IMG/VR virus record: IMGVR_UViG_3300049002_000004
Coordinates: 1-46,825 of that record
DNA from: a virus
Length of the DNA: 46,825 bases
Direction: 5' to 3' (one strand)
In this document: in pieces, positions 19,701-26,639 of the stretch
How positions within the stretch are numbered: the stretch's first letter is position 1
Layout of the letters: each line of letters opens with the position of its first letter
The notes under the pieces: model-generated
The model's input: the letters and a program-made list of their open reading frames with translations, nothing else
Told to the model about the DNA's origin: nothing
Database searches by the model: none
Made by a program: the position numbers and the translations under genes

Positions 19701-22700
19701 ACGGCCTCGAGGACGGAGCGCGAAAAGCTCGATCAGAAGCTGCTGGCCGACGTGCAGCGCGCGCAGACGGCCGCGTATCGCGAGCAGCGCGCCGACGTGC
19801 AGCAGAAAGTAACCGCGGAGTTCCACGAGCGGCGAGAGTATCGCGCGATCGCGGCGATGCAGCGCGGGACCAACCCAGACGGATCCCCGCTGATCGAGGG
19901 CCTGACCACCAAGCCGATGAAGCTGTCGCGCGAGCTGATCGTCGAGCGGTTCGGCGAGGACCGACTGCGCACGCTGCCGCGGCCGTTCGTCTACACGCGC
20001 GCCGGCGGGCTGGATCCCAACTTTGTCGCCGAGTCGTTTGGCTTCTCGAGCGGCGACGAGCTGCTGAAGTCGATCGCGGCAGTCACCCCGCTGCGCCAGG
20101 CCATCGAGCAGGAAACCGAGCGCCGCATGCTGGCCGAGCACGGCAGTCTGCTGCTGGACGGATCGCTGCCGATGCAGGCGCAAGCGGCGCTCGCGAACGA
20201 GGACCGCGACCAGGTGATCCGCGCCGAGCTGCGCGCCCTGGGCCGACTGCGTGCGCTGGCGTCGCCGTTCGTGAAGGCCGGCAACGAGCGGCTGTCAGCG
20301 GAGAAGAAAGAGCGCGCCTACGAGGTGCGCTGGCTCGAGGCCGAGACAAAGCTGCGCGTCGCGATCGCGGAGCAGGCCGGCCAGGTGGAGATCGATCGTC
20401 TGGCGCGAGAGGTGCGGAGCTTGCGCGCGAAGGCGCGAGGGGGCGCCGCGACCATCCGCGCCGCGGTGCCCCCCGATCAGCTGTTGCGCCAGATGGCCAG
20501 CGAGCGCATCGCGCGCATGACCGTGCGCGACCTGAAGCCGGCGACGTTCTGGTCGGCCTCGAGACGGGCGGCGCAGAAAGCGCTCGACTCCGCGGCGCGC
20601 CAGGAGTTCGACGAGGCGATCACCGCCAAGCAGCAGGAGCTGATGAATCTGGCGCTGTTCCGCGAAGCCAACCAGGTGCTCGAGGACGTCGCCGCGCGAG
20701 TGAAGCGCGCGACCGCGCTGGCCACCGGGCCCGCTCGAGCGCGCATCGGGCTGGCCGGCGCTACCTACCTCGAGCAAGTCGACGGCATCCTGGACCGCTA
20801 CAGCTTTGCGAAGATCCCCGCCAAGCAAGTCGAGAAAATCGCGAGTCTGCGGAAATGGGCCGAAGCGATGGAGGCACAGGGCGTGCCCGTCGATCTGCCG
20901 GAGGAGCTGCTCGACGACGCGCGACGCATCCACTACAGCGAGCTGTCGGTCGAGGAGCTGATCGGGATCACCGATGGCCTGGCGCAGATCGTCCACCTGG
21001 CCGGCCTGAAGAATCGGCTGCTGAAGGCCAAGACCGAGCGCGAGTATGCGGCCGTGCGCGACGGCCTGGTGACATCGATCACCGACAACACGAAGGCGAC
21101 GCCGATCCCGCGGGAGTTCCGCGCCGGCGAGGCGCCGCAGAAATACCGCTGGGTGTCGGGCTGGTTTGCGTCGCACACGAAGATCGCGACGTTCGTGCAT
21201 GCGTTCGACGGCTACGTCGACGGCGGCCCGATGTGGGAAGCGATCATGCGGCCGATCAACGAGGCGGCCGACGCCGAGCAGACCCAGAAGCGCCAGGCCG
21301 GCAAGACGCTGGCCGGCATCCTCGAGCAGCACTACCCTGGCCGGCAGCTGGGCACGCTGAACGAGAAGGTGTTCATTCCGGCGATCAACGACAGCCTCTC
21401 GAAAGAGGGGCGCCTGGCGATCGCGCTGAATTGGGGCAACCAGACCAGCCGCGACCGCGTGCTGGCCGACACGAATCTGCGCGTGAACGAGCAGCAGGTG
21501 CGCGCGATCCTCGAGACGCTGGACGAGCGCGACTGGCGTTTCGTGCAGGCGACCTGGGATTACATCAACACGTTCTGGCCGGCGATCGCGGAGAAGCAGC
21601 AGCGGCTGACCGGCCTGGCCCCGGTGAAGGTCGAGGCCCTGCCGGTGAGCACCAGGTTCGGCGAGTTCGCCGGCGGCTACTACCCGCTGGCGAGCGACAG
21701 CCGCAAGTCGATCCGCGCCGGCCAGCATGAGGCCGCCAACGAGGCGAAGCTGGCGACCGGCGCCGCCTACGTGCGATCGACGACGAAGCGCGGGCACACG
21801 ATCGAGCGTCAGAAGAATGTCAGCATTCCGCTGCGGCTCGATCTGGGCGTCGCCTTCCAGCACGTCGAGCAGGTGATCCACGATCTGACGCATCACGAGA
21901 TGCTGATCGACGTCACGCGCCTGATGCGCGACGGCAAGGTGTCGCAGGCGATTCTCGAGCACGGCGGCGACATCGTTTACAAACAGTTCACGACGGCGCT
22001 GCAGGACATCGCGATCGGCTCGACGCCGGCCGCACACAATATGCTCGAGAGCGCCGCCAACTACATCAGGAGCGGCACGCAGCTGTCGATGATGGGCTGG
22101 AACCTCTGGACGGCCCTACAGCAGCCGCTGGGCATGTTCAACGGCGCCGCGGAAGTCGGGCCCGTGTGGGTGGCTCGAGGCCTGAAGCGCTGGCTGCGCG
22201 ACGCGGCGAGCTTCGAGAGCACGGCCGCCTGGATCGCCAGCGTGTCGCCGATGATGCGCGAGCGCGTGACGACGGCGACGCAGGATCTAACCGATGTCCG
22301 CGCGCAGCTGGCCCGGCCCGGCGGTTGGTTCGACAACCTGGTGCGCACGGTGAGCGCCGATCACCTGACGCAGCAGACGATCCTGGACGGCTACTTGTGG
22401 CACATCGGCATCGCGCAGCGCGTCGCCGACATTCCGACCTGGCTGGGCGCCTACGAGAAATACATGGCCGCCGGCGAGGTCGAAGATCGCGCGATCGCCC
22501 TGGCCGACCAGGCCGTGATCAACTCGCAAGGATCGGGCAGTGTGAAAGACCTGGCCGCGGTGCAGCGCGGCGGCCCGATCGCGCGGCTGTTCATGACGTT
22601 CTACAGCTACGGCAATACCGTCTTCAACAGCAACCGGCGCGAGATCGGAAAGATCGCGCACGACCCGAGCACGGTGCTGACCGGCCTGGGGCACCTGGCG

Positions 22701-23120
22701 CTGATCAACGTGTTTCCCGCGATGGGCGTCGTGACGCTGGCGCGCCTGGTCGGCCGCGGCGACGGCGACGATGATGCCTGGTTTGAGGACGTCGGGCGCG
22801 AGCTGCTGGCCGGCACGTTGAACACGATGGTGCTGGTGCGCGAGCTGGCCGGCCTGGCGCAAGAGCACGGCCGCGGCTACGCGGGCCCGGCCGGCACGCG
22901 GATTTTCGAGATGGTGTCGACGGCCGTGCAGCAGGTGAAGCAAGGAGAGGCCGACGAAGCGCTGGCCAAAGCGCTGAATCAGGTGGCCGGCGTGATCTTC
23001 CGGTATCCGGCTGCACAAGTGCAGCGCACGGTCGACGGCTACGTCGCGCTGCAGGAAGGGCGCACGGCCAACCCGCTCGCGCTGCTGATGGGCGGGCCCC
23101 GAAAGAGAGCAGCACAATGA
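13773..23120 (+). CDS. Giant polyvalent ejected protein: GNAT + ADP-ribosyltransferase-like + HExxH zincin + LPD tail
   Basis: 3115 aa, GTG start overlapping the previous stop. Visible modules, in order: a hydrophobic Gly/Ala segment (~203-265); an inserted module beginning GNVNLYAQPAVQNEDG (~395-480); a helical region; a GNAT acetyltransferase core (~1325-1410, WIIVDRDAQ then QGIGTK at 1357); and an ART-PolyVal-like region (~1423-1770, FHGSPH and YGHGLYF, closing with GIRYLDQLSR and VVFDDAIIEL). A zincin-like motif HESGH follows at 1829-1833 with likely ligand E1886 in ARGFEAYLMEG. After that come long coiled coils, then a C-terminal LPD-type region (~2640-3115). By position it is the gp16-equivalent protein delivered with DNA. 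Its enzymes presumably act in the infected cell early, which is an inference. Confidence 0.8.
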   Translation: MAGNLLDDEIEQLPPAPAKLPATTPEPADALERSYDDIFRSQQTARTIPLRQAITKATETSPDRAAEASRIGQQLGIPPALVLRNFDGYKKRAALSSTPFSEMASETPALAKWAEDPANAAIAHDDLEQLGSLEWLVTAPQRAFAQGINQVQFAMLRSRSIFNELTQEEHDQLESYRHGMEVGGELGARNSYFRKAVTGAAQQIPNIIGSVAAGVRPAILAGTTAGTAGFLAGPGAIATVPALTAAGATAGMLTGGAMFGFHLEAGNAYDEYLQFRDEFGQPLDPRIAKAAAVATGAMNAGLEAFGLAALAKTIPGVGAGVKALEGALTRDAVKAALRNPTIRGALLEAVGSYAEGLTSETAVEVAQRAVTILSGELAKHAGAAAVTTGKVKGQLEAGNVNLYAQPAVQNEDGTISTVDSMSVNLDGREVLIPTVTPDGRHLAPDAAVAEYTKTGRHLGVFESPEAATAYAQQLHADYAAGKFNSASQFRTSGDIATDLLQEGTGALSSFALTIAPGPVLHVAQQARLARQASANVAFFQALGEGVTNSKTAQRAPEAAQAFLADATKNGPLSHVYAPVDSWAEYWQGQGLDPAEMASQVTGSQTAWENAIRTGEDLAIPTSAYAVKLAGTDHNSFFANELRLAPDAMNVREAEAFQAEQATATEQQEQESPAAQVRVAVQQQLETAGVPAATAQQYATLYESAFGSLAERAGLDPLELFRQYGLQVERPALEQPAIGDTAAAGTKAEQPTAEFLAHGPDGPLYNIVGGDQDRSTVSKAKLEELGIAIPATPELPAGGERRGLSGDELRRRALHARAMASGPAAEAAIVAVNDPREQPVGEAPTSTAPAIDPDAEIPVMEGAFAAAQAMRAEDPQIEAKAKALADRARMSRRPAPPRARDVIVDRNSPEAQTEVPDGSELEASRRADRARRAAEGGVSASYPRDREQRAATPGAKSKLRRESPKEALARRDQHYVDVFADLLTAAREIDPNIDPEVLRAEFQFRVNALEERQQAYAESGHDPLDLLRTIAKLGGIGETAEDRGELQTLTQGLKFGRVHGLQVFAKAGKGPQAFVRAGRSINSMLEVLQEDARFAWIENVNMLVDAIDDAIRHPVPTQNVYPGTDELRTDVGINRGDAWWQDPWRPANLLEDNDAISDQALEEAGGDTSFNVDEFNQSLFDSLGDEAKPAAAQQADTVRDIVTAHMRSVGKVDPDVLAMVLQGITREAHQRSGTRPSVAPPREVAHAIAREWVAKQTGVDVLDTGEAQPRLPGAGTVRDQNVETPEFEAPFSLTAETAKPAKGKQTTLFQGLTDAQLDTWTAATLAKFPGLDRLEIERDSFGRLRLGWIIVDRDAQNQGIGTKVIRELTRLADENGERLVLTPAEGERDRLVAYYRRFGFVENARGDMVREPTIGITDLGQPFFHGSPHNVDKFSSAKVGTGQGAATYGHGLYFAENRDVATQYHKELAEPAEVLTIHLGSMRWDPTGPTSRYSRNAHKSDVENVRAALFEDLLSDTAALRDVGVAGFRKHVLALLDEKIADYTSEGSAEMATAAATLRKELAQTGALELKLADQPGGVYQVEIPDEHIDRMLDWDAPINKQPAAVQQLVREEMQTLGYLRPGENGPRQLTAAFKAYAMEHGGMLDGPTGSLAHSIIVAGEEKRLSADLVAQRKAIDDRYPAIRDYGTRTGPGSLAAARFSGPESKADFSEWMRLTSAIEKTKDEANKAASEKLLALGVPGIRYLDQLSRSGEAKRKTRNVVVFDDAIIELTHKDGSPVSAKERKEFLQTDETPGGGSVDAGRRGSIRFGADRQFQINLFERADLSTFLHESGHFFLEVLTDLAARGDANPRILTDYETLRAWLFPDGDTGQPIERAQHEQFARGFEAYLMEGQAPSVALRESFAHFRAWLIGIYKTLIGLKVDLTPEVRGVFDRLVASDRAIFEAEQQGQVAPMFLTAAMAGMNESEFSLYKSTVATASRTEREKLDQKLLADVQRAQTAAYREQRADVQQKVTAEFHERREYRAIAAMQRGTNPDGSPLIEGLTTKPMKLSRELIVERFGEDRLRTLPRPFVYTRAGGLDPNFVAESFGFSSGDELLKSIAAVTPLRQAIEQETERRMLAEHGSLLLDGSLPMQAQAALANEDRDQVIRAELRALGRLRALASPFVKAGNERLSAEKKERAYEVRWLEAETKLRVAIAEQAGQVEIDRLAREVRSLRAKARGGAATIRAAVPPDQLLRQMASERIARMTVRDLKPATFWSASRRAAQKALDSAARQEFDEAITAKQQELMNLALFREANQVLEDVAARVKRATALATGPARARIGLAGATYLEQVDGILDRYSFAKIPAKQVEKIASLRKWAEAMEAQGVPVDLPEELLDDARRIHYSELSVEELIGITDGLAQIVHLAGLKNRLLKAKTEREYAAVRDGLVTSITDNTKATPIPREFRAGEAPQKYRWVSGWFASHTKIATFVHAFDGYVDGGPMWEAIMRPINEAADAEQTQKRQAGKTLAGILEQHYPGRQLGTLNEKVFIPAINDSLSKEGRLAIALNWGNQTSRDRVLADTNLRVNEQQVRAILETLDERDWRFVQATWDYINTFWPAIAEKQQRLTGLAPVKVEALPVSTRFGEFAGGYYPLASDSRKSIRAGQHEAANEAKLATGAAYVRSTTKRGHTIERQKNVSIPLRLDLGVAFQHVEQVIHDLTHHEMLIDVTRLMRDGKVSQAILEHGGDIVYKQFTTALQDIAIGSTPAAHNMLESAANYIRSGTQLSMMGWNLWTALQQPLGMFNGAAEVGPVWVARGLKRWLRDAASFESTAAWIASVSPMMRERVTTATQDLTDVRAQLARPGGWFDNLVRTVSADHLTQQTILDGYLWHIGIAQRVADIPTWLGAYEKYMAAGEVEDRAIALADQAVINSQGSGSVKDLAAVQRGGPIARLFMTFYSYGNTVFNSNRREIGKIAHDPSTVLTGLGHLALINVFPAMGVVTLARLVGRGDGDDDAWFEDVGRELLAGTLNTMVLVRELAGLAQEHGRGYAGPAGTRIFEMVSTAVQQVKQGEADEALAKALNQVAGVIFRYPAAQVQRTVDGYVALQEGRTANPLALLMGGPRKRAAQ
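16480..16508 (+). promoter_or_regulatory. Promoter-like TTGACA-17-CAGACT inside the giant gene
   Basis: TTGACA (16480-16485), a 17-nt spacer and CAGACT (16503-16508). The first 11 bases, TTGACAGAAAC, are identical to the intergenic promoter at 29530, which ends TAGACT with the same spacing. It lies in a low-conservation linker of the giant protein, just ahead of a possible nested ORF (16519-16674). It may be a chance match or a moved copy of the motif. Confidence 0.3.
16519..16674 (+). CDS. Possible nested ORF overprinted on the giant gene
   Basis: 51 codons in the frame one base ahead of the host gene, with ATG preceded by TGAGG at 16508-16512. The sequence MAPSLRRVDELIAHGAPPRV then AFQQAIRETES reads like a normal helical protein and uses GC-ending codons. 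The host frame over the same bases has many weaker third positions (agt, cga, gct, gat, gca). The upstream part of this open frame (before ~16471) is arginine-rich shadow sequence. It could be a small nested gene, an ancient insertion, or a local frameshift in the host gene. Confidence 0.25.
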   Translation: MAPSLRRVDELIAHGAPPRVAFQQAIRETESSAPPRQAPSPNSDARAPKKP

Positions 23121-23602
23121 CACCTTTGAGGATTCGCGTAATGGACAAAGACCAGACCGCCGCGCTGCAGCGCGATCGTTTCCACGTCGCCGGCATGGGG
23201 AACACCACGCTCTACGTGATCGGCGCCATCATCACCGGGATGGTGACGATTTTCGGCGTGATCATCGTCGCCATCGTGAAGCCGAACGACGCCGCGGCGA
23301 TCGCCACGATCGTCGGGATCACCGCCCCGATAACAATGGCATTGTTAGCCGGTATCATGCAGGGCATCCAACGCGGTGTGAACGGGCGCCTGTCGCAGCT
23401 GCTGCAGGTGACCAACGACCAGAGCGAGCGCCGCGGCCGTGCCGACGTCCTGGCCCGCATGTATGAGCGGCTGGCGCTGTGTGAGAAAGGCAGCAAGGAA
23501 TACGACGCGCTCGAGCAGCAGATCCGCCACGAAGTCATGGCGCACTTCGACCTGGTAGCGCAAGAACCCCCAGCGTCTGGCACATACACGACCAGGCGCT
23601 AA
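23117..23602 (+). CDS. Putative holin (two transmembrane helices)
   Basis: 161 aa. Two hydrophobic segments at residues ~30-55 (LYVIGAIITGMVTIFGVIIV) and ~60-82 (IATIVGITAPITMALLAGIM) are followed by a soluble charged helical tail of ~75 residues. Class II-like holins have two membrane helices, and the position after the virion genes fits a lysis role. No endolysin is recognisable next to it, so the call is tentative. The start at 23117 overlaps the giant gene stop (ATGA). An internal ATG at 23141 with GAGG upstream gives a second possible start, a dual-start pattern seen in some holins. Confidence 0.5.
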   Translation: MTPLRIRVMDKDQTAALQRDRFHVAGMGNTTLYVIGAIITGMVTIFGVIIVAIVKPNDAAAIATIVGITAPITMALLAGIMQGIQRGVNGRLSQLLQVTNDQSERRGRADVLARMYERLALCEKGSKEYDALEQQIRHEVMAHFDLVAQEPPASGTYTTRR

Positions 23603-23619
23603 CCCAGAGGAGCCCCGCG

Positions 23620-24948
23620 ATGGTTGATTTACTCAAAGCCCGCAGCCTGGTGCAGCAGCTGTCGGAGGTGCTGAACGAGAGCACGCCGCCGGCCCCGTCC
23701 GACATCACGACCGCCGAGGAGTTCAAGCGAGCGCTGAGCGCCGCGACGTCGGAGACGGTGCTGAGCCTGGCGCCGGCCTTCGTGTTCACCGAGCCCCTGG
23801 TGCTCAGTCGCCCGGTGCGCATCATCGGCCACGTCGACGCCGGCACCAGCGGCCGGCAGAACGGCACGAACCCGGCGCCGCGGTTCACCATGGGGATCAC
23901 GATCCCGCCCGACAGTCAGCGCGTGCGCCTGGCCGGCCTCGAGGTCACCAACGCCGACGCGCCGCAGAACATCATCGACGACCAGGGCATCGGCACGGAG
24001 ATCGACTACTGCCGGCTGCTGGGCAGCGTGACGAACGGCCAGCGCCGCGCGATCGCCGGCAACGGCCGACACGCGGTGTATTCGCGCAACTGGATCAGAG
24101 AGTGCTTCTCGATCAACATGGGCAAGTGGACCGACAGCCAGGCGATCTGCGTCTGGAACACACCGGGCCCGGTAACCATCGTCGACAACGACGTCGAAGG
24201 CTCGAGCGAGGGGATCATGATCGGCGGCAGCGATCCCTCGAGCAGCGCGAACGACCCGGCCGACGTCTCGATCATCAGCAACCGGATCGCGAAGGATCCG
24301 GCATGGAAGGCCCTGGGCTACAACGTCAAGAACGGCCTCGAGCTGAAGAACGTGCGACGCTGCACGATCGAAGACAACGACATCGAATACGCCTGGGCGG
24401 CGGCGCAAGCCGGCTACCTGCTGGTGTTCACCGTCCACAACCAGGAAGGCCGCGACTGGACCGCGACGATCCAAGATGTCACCTGCACCGGCAACCGGCT
24501 GAAGCACGGCGCCGGCGCGATCATCATTTCAGGGCTCGAGGAGATCAAAGAGGACAAGGCCGGCGTCGGCAAGGTGGCGATCGGCCAGGTGCGCCCGAGC
24601 GAGCGGATGCGCAAGGTCACGATCGAGCTGAATAAATTCGACGACGTGACGCCGGCGACGTGGGGCAAGGTCGGCGCGTCCAACCGTTTGATCCTGGTCA
24701 GCGCGGGCCCGGCCGACCTGACGATCAACGCCAACGATTTCGGCAACCCGGCCGGCTTTAATTCCGTGGTCTACTTCACCAACGGACCCAAGGCCGAGAA
24801 CATGAAGCTCACCGGCAACCGCTGGCCGACGACGAAATACGGGATCTTCGGCGCCGGCGTCACGGTGAACAAGGCGCGCGATGCGGCCTGGCCCGTCTAC
24901 ACGAACAACGGCACGCTGGCCGATAACACTGAGGTGACCGCAGCATGA
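23620..24948 (+). CDS. Parallel beta-helix tailspike-like protein
   Basis: 442 aa with GAGGAG upstream (23607-23612). After a helical N-terminal ~40 residues, the chain consists of short repeating strands typical of a right-handed parallel beta-helix: VTIVDNDVEGSSEGIMIGG, VSIISNRIAKD, CTIEDNDIEYAW, VTCTGNRLKHGAGAIIISG and MKLTGNRWP. This fold is shared by pectate lyases and phage tailspikes that cleave or bind surface polysaccharide. No catalytic residues can be assigned from sequence alone. The short N-terminal head, which could attach to the tail, and the late-operon position suggest a receptor-binding spike or depolymerase. Confidence 0.72.
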   Translation: MVDLLKARSLVQQLSEVLNESTPPAPSDITTAEEFKRALSAATSETVLSLAPAFVFTEPLVLSRPVRIIGHVDAGTSGRQNGTNPAPRFTMGITIPPDSQRVRLAGLEVTNADAPQNIIDDQGIGTEIDYCRLLGSVTNGQRRAIAGNGRHAVYSRNWIRECFSINMGKWTDSQAICVWNTPGPVTIVDNDVEGSSEGIMIGGSDPSSSANDPADVSIISNRIAKDPAWKALGYNVKNGLELKNVRRCTIEDNDIEYAWAAAQAGYLLVFTVHNQEGRDWTATIQDVTCTGNRLKHGAGAIIISGLEEIKEDKAGVGKVAIGQVRPSERMRKVTIELNKFDDVTPATWGKVGASNRLILVSAGPADLTINANDFGNPAGFNSVVYFTNGPKAENMKLTGNRWPTTKYGIFGAGVTVNKARDAAWPVYTNNGTLADNTEVTAA

Positions 24949-25556
24949 GGCTACGATTCAATCCGCCGATCCCGAACAACGAGCAGGAGCTGCGCAGCCG
25001 CGCATTTCTGCGGCTGCTGGTGCAGGCCGGCACGGCCGACGCCTACGATCGCGAAGCCGACGATCGAGACTTCAACTATTGGATCGACCAGGAGGGCCAG
25101 GGCCTGATCGATCGCGGCATCGAGATCCGACACAAGGGCGCCGGCGCGCTGGGCGGTCTGATGTATATCTGGGACCGCCGGATCGGTTGGCAGGCGACCG
25201 GCGCGGATGCGGCGCTTTACGGCCCGTTCGCGATCGACGGCAACCGGCCGACACCGAACAACGGCCCGGCGGCCGGCTGGCGCACGCCGTTCTACGACAT
25301 GAATGGCCCGGTGCCGGTCCCGGTGCCGGGAAACGGCGACGAGCCCCCGCCGGCGCAACCCGGCGACGTCGCCTTGATTGTCTCGAGGCTGTCGATTCTC
25401 GAGTCGACGGTCGCCGGCCTGGCCACTCAACAGCAGGCGCTGCTGCTCGAGACGGGCCGCGTGCTCGCCGAAGCACAGAGCCTGAACGCACAGCTGCAGC
25501 GCGGTTTCCGTGTGCCCCTGATCGGCGACATCAGACCGATCCCCGCTCCGAAGTAA
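24945..25556 (+). CDS. Tail-associated protein of unknown function
   Basis: 203 aa, starting by ATGA overlap with the beta-helix gene. The N-terminal ~110 residues (FNPPIPNNEQELRSRAFLRL, NYWIDQEGQGLIDRGIEIRH, MYIWDRRIGWQATG) are not a family I can name. A Pro/Gly linker (~120-140) leads to a helical, probably coiled-coil segment (~142-185, SRLSILESTVAGLATQQQAL). That architecture suits a trimeric accessory of the spike or a chaperone. It is the last gene before the strong hairpin at 25564-25603 and so closes the virion operon. Confidence 0.65.
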   Translation: MRLRFNPPIPNNEQELRSRAFLRLLVQAGTADAYDREADDRDFNYWIDQEGQGLIDRGIEIRHKGAGALGGLMYIWDRRIGWQATGADAALYGPFAIDGNRPTPNNGPAAGWRTPFYDMNGPVPVPVPGNGDEPPPAQPGDVALIVSRLSILESTVAGLATQQQALLLETGRVLAEAQSLNAQLQRGFRVPLIGDIRPIPAPK

Positions 25557-25563
25557 CACGCCG

Positions 25564-25603
25564 CAGCCGGGCCCGAGTTGTTGACAACAACAGGGCCCGG
25601 CTG
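25564..25603 (+). terminator. Strong hairpin ending the virion operon
   Basis: CAGCCGGGCCC pairs perfectly with GGGCCCGGCTG (11 bp). Inside it, GTTGTT pairs with AACAAC around a GAC loop (6 bp more). The hairpin starts 8 nt after the stop codon of the last virion gene. Only TT follows, so it departs from a classical intrinsic terminator, but it is the best candidate end for the late transcript. Its apex contains the TTGACA of the promoter-like element at 25581. Confidence 0.55.
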
Positions 25604-25610
25604 TTACCCT
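25581..25610 (+). promoter_or_regulatory. Promoter-like element at start of the early block
   Basis: TTGACA (25581-25586), an 18-nt spacer and TACCCT (25605-25610), or TTACCC with a 17-nt spacer. It belongs to the GAGTTGTTGACA family also seen at 29524 and 35608. The -10 match is weak. The expected start of transcription falls almost on the ATG at 25618, and no ribosome site is present, suggesting a leaderless message. The -35 lies in the apex of the hairpin above. Confidence 0.4.
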
Positions 25611-25617
25611 CCCCGAC

Positions 25618-25989
25618 ATGAACCGCACCCCGCCCGAACCCATCCCGCAGCTCGAGGTGTGCTCGACGAGTCTGCGATCGATCGGCTACGACACCGAGCG
25701 CGCCGTGCTGGCGATCACGTTCAAGAGCGGTGCCTGCCTGCACTACAGTCTGATCACGTTCGGCATGTGGGAGCGGTTTCACGACGCGCCGAGCCTGGGC
25801 AGCTTCTACGCGCATCACATCAAAGGGAAATTCCCGAGCGAGACGATGACCGGCAACTGCCCGAAGTGCGGCAGCAAAAACGGCTGGCTATTCACCCGGT
25901 GCAGCGATTGCGGCTGTGCCGACTACGAGAGGCAGGTTAAACGTGGCACCTATGACGAACTTGACGAAGCGCGCGCAATCGAAGGCTAA
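25618..25989 (+). CDS. KTSC-domain protein with C-terminal zinc ribbon
   Basis: 123 aa. Residues ~14-72 match the KTSC domain: STSLRSIGYDTERAVLAITF, then GACLHYSLI and YAHHIKGKF. The family is associated with nucleic-acid-handling proteins but its exact function is unsettled. A zinc ribbon follows (CPKC at 81-84, CSDC at 95-98, further Cys at 100). It is the first gene after the virion operon and has no visible Shine-Dalgarno, so translation may be leaderless from the promoter at 25581. A nucleic-acid-binding early protein is a reasonable inference. Confidence 0.75.
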   Translation: MNRTPPEPIPQLEVCSTSLRSIGYDTERAVLAITFKSGACLHYSLITFGMWERFHDAPSLGSFYAHHIKGKFPSETMTGNCPKCGSKNGWLFTRCSDCGCADYERQVKRGTYDELDEARAIEG

Positions 25990-26326
25990 AGCCGTCCATC
26001 TGCTGCAGCACTATCTGCAGACGCTGGCGAGGCATGCGGGCATGAAATGGGACAGCGACAACGACACCGAAGCCGGGGAGATCGTCGACGCCATCATCGA
26101 CGCCGCGCAGCCGGAGGAGCAGACCGACCACGAGCGCGCGGTCGAGCGCCTGGCCGCCGAGCGACGGCGCGGCGGCGACACCTGGGTCGGCGAGGACGGC
26201 CGCAAACCAACGCCAGCACCAGAGGTGAAGGTCGGCAAGAGCATGGCAATGGAGCAGAACACGATCGCGGAACCGTGGGGCGGCAAAGCGGCGCGGCAAG
26301 ACGACATCATCGATCCCCGCGACTGA
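25943..26326 (+). CDS. Hypothetical early protein
   Basis: 127 aa from the GTG at 25943, chosen because GAGAGGCAGG (25927-25936) lies 6 nt upstream. An in-frame ATG at 25952 would remove three residues, and an ATG at 25916 adds nine. It overlaps the KTSC gene in a different frame. It is basic at the N-terminus (TNLTKRAQSKAKAV) and then acidic/helical (EAGEIVDAIIDAAQPEEQTD). The C-terminal ~40 residues are disordered and end IDPRD. I do not recognise a family. Position suggests an early, possibly host-interacting protein. Confidence 0.6.
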   Translation: MAPMTNLTKRAQSKAKAVHLLQHYLQTLARHAGMKWDSDNDTEAGEIVDAIIDAAQPEEQTDHERAVERLAAERRRGGDTWVGEDGRKPTPAPEVKVGKSMAMEQNTIAEPWGGKAARQDDIIDPRD

Positions 26327-26345
26327 TCGGGTAGTATCTGACAAC

Positions 26346-26600
26346 ATGGCTACCAAACACGCAGGCGGGCGCGCCAGCATCTTCGAGGGCAAGGCCGGCG
26401 GCGACCGCGTGCAAGGCGACATCACCAAACGCGGCGCGCAGCAATTCGAGGCTGCGCGCCGACGACTGACCAAGCTGGCCGAGTGGAAGCGCCCGAACCC
26501 GGTCAGTGACGCGGATGTGATCGAGTTTCTGGCGCGCGGCGAGGCCGAGACGCTGCGCTACTTGGCGCGCGTCCACGGGCTGAAAATCTACAAAACGTAA
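26346..26600 (+). CDS. Small basic helical protein, unknown function
   Basis: 84 aa. It begins MATKHAGGRASIFEGKAGGD then RVQGDITKRGAQQF, followed by two helices (EAARRRLTKLAEW and SDADVIEFLARGEAETLRYL). The size, basic charge and helix-turn-helix-like spacing would suit a small DNA-binding or regulatory protein, but no family motif is decisive. There is no ribosome site before the ATG. TAGTAT (26332-26337) sits 8 nt upstream like a -10 box without a clear -35. The strong hairpin at 26602-26639 follows the stop directly. Confidence 0.6.
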   Translation: MATKHAGGRASIFEGKAGGDRVQGDITKRGAQQFEAARRRLTKLAEWKRPNPVSDADVIEFLARGEAETLRYLARVHGLKIYKT

Positions 26601-26601
26601 A

Positions 26602-26639
26602 CGGGCCCGCTGCAGCTCTGGAAAACTGCAGCGGGCCCG
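26602..26639 (+). terminator. 14-bp perfect hairpin between early genes
   Basis: CGGGCCCGCTGCAG pairs with CTGCAGCGGGCCCG without mismatch around a 10-nt loop (CTCTGGAAAA). It begins 1 nt after the stop of the 84-aa gene. No T-run follows on the + strand, whereas on the - strand TTTACGTTTT follows, so as an intrinsic terminator it would face backwards. It may be an RNA stability or attenuation element. The remaining sequence to 26702 shows no gene or clear promoter. Confidence 0.5.

Noticed and set aside
20295-22037. 580-codon minus-strand open frame opposite the giant gene
   Set aside because: It is the antisense shadow of a GC-rich gene whose + frame has clear domain content; the product is His/Arg/Asp-rich with no motif.
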